Assembly (NCBI GenBank): GCA_028693975.1
Contig: JAQUUF010000030.1
Coordinates: 1-10,115 of the forward strand
From: Acidaminococcaceae bacterium
Lineage (GTDB): Bacteria; Bacillota; Negativicutes; Acidaminococcales; Acidaminococcaceae
Length of the DNA stretch: 10,115 nucleotides
Direction: 5' to 3'
This document shows positions 6,886 through 10,115 of this stretch, piece after piece. The stretch's first letter is position 1. Each line of letters starts with the position of its first letter. A program made the translations under genes and the position numbers. The notes below the pieces were generated by a model. That model was not told where the DNA came from. It worked only from the letters and a program-made list of their open reading frames with translations, and searched no databases.

Positions 6886-8409
6886 TTAATCTATAAGTTT
6901 CATGGTTCCTGTTGCTTGAAATCTAATAGCCATATTAAATACTTTTTGCAAATCTTGCGGCTCATGTCCTTTGATATGAGTTTCCACATAACGCAAATAC
7001 TCCAACAACATCGGTCTATAATCTGGGTGAGCACATTTCTCAATAATTAACTTGGCTCTATCCGTTGGAGCTAAACCGCGGATATCGGCAATACCCTGCT
7101 CAGTAATAAACACATGGGTATCATGCTCAGTATGGTCGCAATGAGTGACCATAGGTACAATACGGCTAATAGAGCCTCCCTTGGCTGTTGACTCCGTAGA
7201 AAAAACAGTCAAATAACCGTTACGCATATAATCACCACTGCCACCAATGCCGTTCATCATGGAGCTACCCATAATATGTGACGAATTGGCCTGACCATAA
7301 ATATCAAATTCAATAGGAGTATTTAACGCTATGACCCCCAAACGCCTAATTACTTCTGGATGATTACTGATATCTAATGGTCTTAAAACTATCCTCTTAT
7401 TGTACAAATCAGGATTTTCTGCGTAAGTCTTCCACACGTATGAAGACGGAGTAAAAGCACAACCCGAAGCTTTAGCTATTTTGCCGTTCTTAATCAAAGT
7501 AAAGACTGCATCCTGCAAAATTTCCGAATACATTTCTAAATTTTCGAATCTTGATTTATCTAATCCCAGCAATACTGCGTTGGCAATAGAACCGACTCCA
7601 GACTGCAATGGTAACAGCTTGTCTTGCGGTAAACGCCCCATCTTTTGCTCATGCTCTAGCAAATCAATCAGGTTTTCTGCTATTTTAACTTGGCATGGTT
7701 TAGGTGGCGTCAAAGTCCTCACATGGTCCAAAATGTCTGATTCAACTATATATTCAATTCTATCTAACCCACACTCCACATAGGGACTGCCAATTCTATC
7801 CCCAACATGATAGATTGGTATTTCACGACGATAAGGAGGTTTTGCACATAAATAAATATCATGCATGCCTTCCATGCTTAAGGGAATAGTGGTATTGACT
7901 TCTACAATAATATGCTTAGCATGCTTCACAAGCATAGGCGTATTACCAACACCCGACCCTAAGACAAGATTACCTTCCTTCGTAATTGCCGCTACCTCAA
8001 TGATGGCGACATCAACATTACCATAAAAGCCATAATCAATCTGCTGCGCAAAATGGCTGAGATGCTGGTCAATATAATCTACTCTTCTACTATTAATCCC
8101 TTCTTTAAGTGATTTGTTAGAAGCGGCATAATAAGGCATTCTGCTTTTAATGCCATTAACAACTCCCAAATTTTCTTCAATTTCCGGACCTACGGAAGCT
8201 CCTGTCCAAAGGTTGATACGGCATTGTTTACCTTTACTAATCGCCTCAGCCAAAGCAGTGGTTACTTTTTTGGGATAACCAGAAGGAGTGAAACCACTCA
8301 CACCTACATTCATGCCATCTAGGATAATTTCAGAGGCCTTGTCAGGAGTAACAATTTTAGCAAACAATTCAGGGTTTCTGACTCGACTTGCATCTAACAT
8401 TGTTCTCAT
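6886..8409 (-). CDS. Succinate/propionate-type CoA-transferase (acetyl-CoA hydrolase/transferase family)
   Basis: Relatives move CoA between succinate and acetate or propionate (Clostridium Cat1, Acetobacter AarC, E. coli ScpC). The 507-residue protein has the expected length. It has the N-terminal VGVSGFTPSGYPK segment, the catalytic glutamate in MYSEILQDAV (Glu296 from the ATG at 8409), the glycine-rich GIGGSGDYMRNG stretch, and the C-terminal KGGSISRIVPMVTHCDHTEHD block. The start is uncertain: GTG 8412, ATG 8409 and ATG 8400 are all possible, and AGGGA about 6 bases before 8409 favours that one. It leads the operon, 21 bases before the mutase. E. coli has the same pairing (sbm with scpC) for succinate-to-propionate conversion, so succinyl-CoA supply to the mutase is a natural role. 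The family is firm, but the CoA donor and acceptor cannot be read from sequence. Confidence 0.92.
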   Translation of the reverse strand: MRTMLDASRVRNPELFAKIVTPDKASEIILDGMNVGVSGFTPSGYPKKVTTALAEAISKGKQCRINLWTGASVGPEIEENLGVVNGIKSRMPYYAASNKSLKEGINSRRVDYIDQHLSHFAQQIDYGFYGNVDVAIIEVAAITKEGNLVLGSGVGNTPMLVKHAKHIIVEVNTTIPLSMEGMHDIYLCAKPPYRREIPIYHVGDRIGSPYVECGLDRIEYIVESDILDHVRTLTPPKPCQVKIAENLIDLLEHEQKMGRLPQDKLLPLQSGVGSIANAVLLGLDKSRFENLEMYSEILQDAVFTLIKNGKIAKASGCAFTPSSYVWKTYAENPDLYNKRIVLRPLDISNHPEVIRRLGVIALNTPIEFDIYGQANSSHIMGSSMMNGIGGSGDYMRNGYLTVFSTESTAKGGSISRIVPMVTHCDHTEHDTHVFITEQGIADIRGLAPTDRAKLIIEKCAHPDYRPMLLEYLRYVETHIKGHEPQDLQKVFNMAIRFQATGTMKLID

Positions 8410-8463
8410 CACCTTTCCCTTGTCTTTAAACTCATTGTAAAACGTAAATTAATATATGTAAAA

Positions 8464-8490
8464 TAGTATATTATGTTATATAATATATTA
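8464..8490. promoter_or_regulatory. AT-rich palindrome, candidate LysR operator in divergent promoter region
   Basis: In the 100-base gap between the divergent CoA-transferase and LysR genes, TATATTAT (8467-8474) and ATAATATA (8480-8487) form a perfect inverted repeat around a 5-base centre. It extends outward with one mismatch to 8464 and 8490. The layout fits the T-N11-A type site bound by LysR-type regulators. A TATAAT at 8479-8484 inside the right arm could be the -10 for the LysR gene, which would give autorepression on binding. No convincing -35 accompanies it, and another possible pair (TTGTAA 8435-8440 with TAAAAT 8459-8464) exists. The high AT content makes chance palindromes likely, so this is tentative. 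Confidence 0.4.
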
Positions 8491-8514
8491 GAATAAGATA
8501 TTTGGAGGGATATA

Positions 8515-9405
8515 ATGAATATTGACTATTATCGCAACTTCACCATAATTGTTGAGACAGGCAGCCTCAGTAAGGCCGCCAACAAAATACCTATTGCTCA
8601 ATCAGCACTTAGCAACCAAATTAACCTCTTGGAGGAAAAATATCATACTCCACTGTTAATAACCAAGCGTGGTATCCGTAAAATTGTACTTACGGATGCT
8701 GGTCGCATACTCTATAACAAAGCTAAGTTCATTTGTGAACTGGAAGACAACGCAGCCCACGAGATAGAAGATTGTTCTTTTGGCGGACGCGGTACCTTAC
8801 GCATAAGTCTTTCGCCTTCGGCCTACGCCTCCTTTATACAGCACTTCCTCAGTAAATTCAGTCAGCGTTACCCTAATGTTAATTTTGAACTTTATGAAGT
8901 ATCAATCCGCCAACAAACACAGCAGTTGCTGAATGGTTTTACCGAAATAGGCGTCGCCAATGCTCCATTATTCGAACCGGAAAAGTTCGATATTCATTTC
9001 ACACTGCAAGAAAATCTTGCTGCTATTTTCACCAAAAAGGCGCCCCTTCTTTCACCCGATAAAGAAAATTTAGCACTCGCAGACTTAGCAAAACTCCCTC
9101 TCTGCCTATCCCGTGGTTGTTCTACACTATTCCAAGAATTCTGCCGCAAAGAACAGATGAAGCCTAACATTCTAAGTATAAATACCACCAAGCTAGCAGC
9201 TATCGCTTGGGCCAAGCAGGGTATAGGAGTCGCTATCGCACCTATCGGTCATGACGAAGATATGGACTCAGCCCTTTATTACAGGCCCTTGAATAATCCA
9301 GGCCTAGTCGTAGCCAAAACACTTGTCACGGTCAAAGACCGTGAATTGTCACCTGTAGCTCAAAAGTTTTTGGATTTTTGTAACACAGTTAAATTCACAC
9401 TATAA
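8515..9405 (+). CDS. LysR-type transcriptional regulator
   Basis: This 296-residue protein has the usual LysR-family length and layout. An N-terminal winged helix-turn-helix (residues 1-60, with the SLSKAANKIPIAQSALSNQI recognition region) is followed by a linker helix and a periplasmic-binding-like effector domain (about 90-290) starting at GTLRISLSPSAYASF. The ATG at 8515 is preceded by GGAGG with a 6-base spacer. It is transcribed away from the CoA-transferase operon across a short gap, the classic arrangement in which a LysR protein controls the divergent operon and itself. The ligand is probably an acid or CoA ester of the pathway; this is inferred from position only. No close named relative is recognisable. 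Confidence 0.94.
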   Translation: MNIDYYRNFTIIVETGSLSKAANKIPIAQSALSNQINLLEEKYHTPLLITKRGIRKIVLTDAGRILYNKAKFICELEDNAAHEIEDCSFGGRGTLRISLSPSAYASFIQHFLSKFSQRYPNVNFELYEVSIRQQTQQLLNGFTEIGVANAPLFEPEKFDIHFTLQENLAAIFTKKAPLLSPDKENLALADLAKLPLCLSRGCSTLFQEFCRKEQMKPNILSINTTKLAAIAWAKQGIGVAIAPIGHDEDMDSALYYRPLNNPGLVVAKTLVTVKDRELSPVAQKFLDFCNTVKFTL

Positions 9406-9463
9406 ACCAATAAAAAACTACGGCAATATTGCACTGCTTTCTCCAAACTCCACAAAAAAAGAA

Positions 9464-9503
9464 CCTGTAACAAGGCTGCGATTTTCTCGCATTTTGTTAC
9501 AGG
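9464..9503. terminator. Bidirectional intrinsic terminator between lysR-type gene and transporter
   Basis: A 10-bp outer stem (9464-9473 with 9494-9503) and a 5-bp inner stem (9477-9481 with 9487-9491) are separated by a small internal loop and close a 5-base loop. On the plus strand it is followed by CTTTTGT; on the minus strand by TTC and seven T residues (9460 to 9454). It lies between two convergent genes and can end both, with the better T-tract serving the minus-strand transporter gene. The rest of the 9406-9517 gap holds nothing else I can support. Confidence 0.8.
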
Positions 9504-9517
9504 CTTTTGTATTAGTA

Positions 9518-10115
9518 TTAAATTATATAATTATAAACCAAGGAGCAGATGAAAATTAAAACTAGCACTGCCACATAAACACCAGGTGTGGCTAAAAACA
9601 TTAATTTCTTAAATAATTCTGTCGCTTCTTCCGGACTGCGGCAAGAAGCAAGAGCTAGACTACCACCGGAAGAGAATGGCGAAACCGCCCCTGTACATTG
9701 AGAAGCCATGATAATAACAGTGAACAAGAGCATTGGTGGAATACCAGATTCTGAAGATAAGTGAGCTACCATAGGGAATAATGTAGGTGCCACCACTCCT
9801 GAAGTACTACTAAAAAAGCTGATAAACCCAGCCAATGCAGCCACGACAACAGGCAAGATACTTGTCGGAATATTACCGCTAAGCCAATGTGCCAAAATAG
9901 GCACCGCACCACTTTTGACCGCTAAGCCAATCAACATGCCCATACTACATAACATTAAGATAGTTCCCCAAGGTAAATGCAACAGAACAGTTCTTTCATC
10001 GCCCAACTTAAGGGTAAATGCTATTATTGATAGAATAATTGCCATAAATCCGACATCAACCTTCTTGTTAATAAAAGTAATAAGCTCGGCATCAGGATAT
10101 AGTAAGTGTAAAACC
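9518..10115 (-). CDS. Dicarboxylate-carrier-like membrane transporter, C-terminal part (cut by window edge)
   Basis: The frame is open from the stop at 9518 through 10114 with no upstream stop, so the protein continues beyond the right edge; the internal ATG at 10045 is not the start. The visible 198 residues contain about five hydrophobic segments. Two helix-breaking Ser/Gly/Pro-rich stretches, FISFFSSTSGVVAPTLFP and TGAVSPFSSGGS, are typical of ion-transporter superfamily carriers such as MatC, DcuC or SLC13-type dicarboxylate permeases. A charged, presumably cytoplasmic loop precedes LPWGTILMLCSMGMLIG. It is convergent to the LysR gene and adjacent to the CoA-transferase/mutase operon, so uptake of a dicarboxylate used by that operon is a reasonable guess. 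Assignment to a carrier superfamily is good; the exact family and substrate are uncertain. Confidence 0.72.
   Translation of the reverse strand, partial: VLHLLYPDAELITFINKKVDVGFMAIILSIIAFTLKLGDERTVLLHLPWGTILMLCSMGMLIGLAVKSGAVPILAHWLSGNIPTSILPVVVAALAGFISFFSSTSGVVAPTLFPMVAHLSSESGIPPMLLFTVIIMASQCTGAVSPFSSGGSLALASCRSPEEATELFKKLMFLATPGVYVAVLVLIFICSLVYNYII

Noticed and set aside
9423..9432. Perfect 10-base palindrome GCAATATTGC after the LysR gene
   Set aside because: Too short and in a terminator region; expected by chance in AT-rich DNA, with no repeat copies seen nearby.
9518..10045. Transporter as a complete 175-residue protein or a 5'-truncated pseudogene
   Set aside because: The frame continues without a stop from the ATG at 10045 to the window edge, so it is the end of a longer gene cut by the window, not a short or broken one.

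Overview
The window is about 10 kb of AT-rich bacterial DNA with strong GGAGG-type ribosome binding sites, tight gene packing and intrinsic terminators. It looks like a low-GC Firmicute. The propionate/succinate-type CoA metabolism and the gene content make an anaerobic Negativicutes-like organism plausible, but that assignment is an inference, not shown by the sequence. I see no RNA genes, insertion sequences, CRISPR arrays or phage genes.

Region 1 (1-3790, all minus strand) is a housekeeping block read in the order lspA, rluD-family pseudouridine synthase, pyrR, smc. Lipoprotein signal peptidase overlaps the pseudouridine synthase. pyrR follows 16 bases later and smc starts 24 bases after pyrR. 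The smc gene runs off the left edge, so only its ATPase head, first coiled coil and the start of the hinge are visible. An extended -10 promoter lies just upstream of lspA, directly after the terminator of the next block.

Region 2 (3789-8412, minus strand) is a three-gene metabolic operon: a succinate/propionate-type CoA-transferase, a methylmalonyl-CoA mutase-like catalytic subunit without a cobalamin-binding domain, and an MmgE/PrpD family protein. It ends in a strong 13-bp hairpin terminator. The gene gaps are 21 and 14 bases, each carrying a good ribosome binding site. A divergently transcribed LysR-type regulator (8515-9405, plus strand) shares a 100-base intergenic region containing an AT-rich palindrome that could be its operator.

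Region 3 (9406-10115) holds a hairpin that can act as a terminator in both directions. It lies between the LysR gene and a convergent membrane transporter gene of the ion-transporter superfamily (dicarboxylate-carrier-like), which is cut by the right edge.

Taken together, regions 2 and 3 look like an uptake, activation and carbon-skeleton rearrangement locus for a carboxylic acid, probably a dicarboxylate, under LysR control. The main surprise is the mutase. It keeps the Tyr/Arg pair that methylmalonyl-CoA mutases use to bind the substrate carboxylate, but it has replaced several residues around the cobalamin/adenosyl and CoA sites that are nearly invariant elsewhere. The MmgE/PrpD partner has no 2-methylcitrate-cycle neighbours. 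The true substrate is therefore open.
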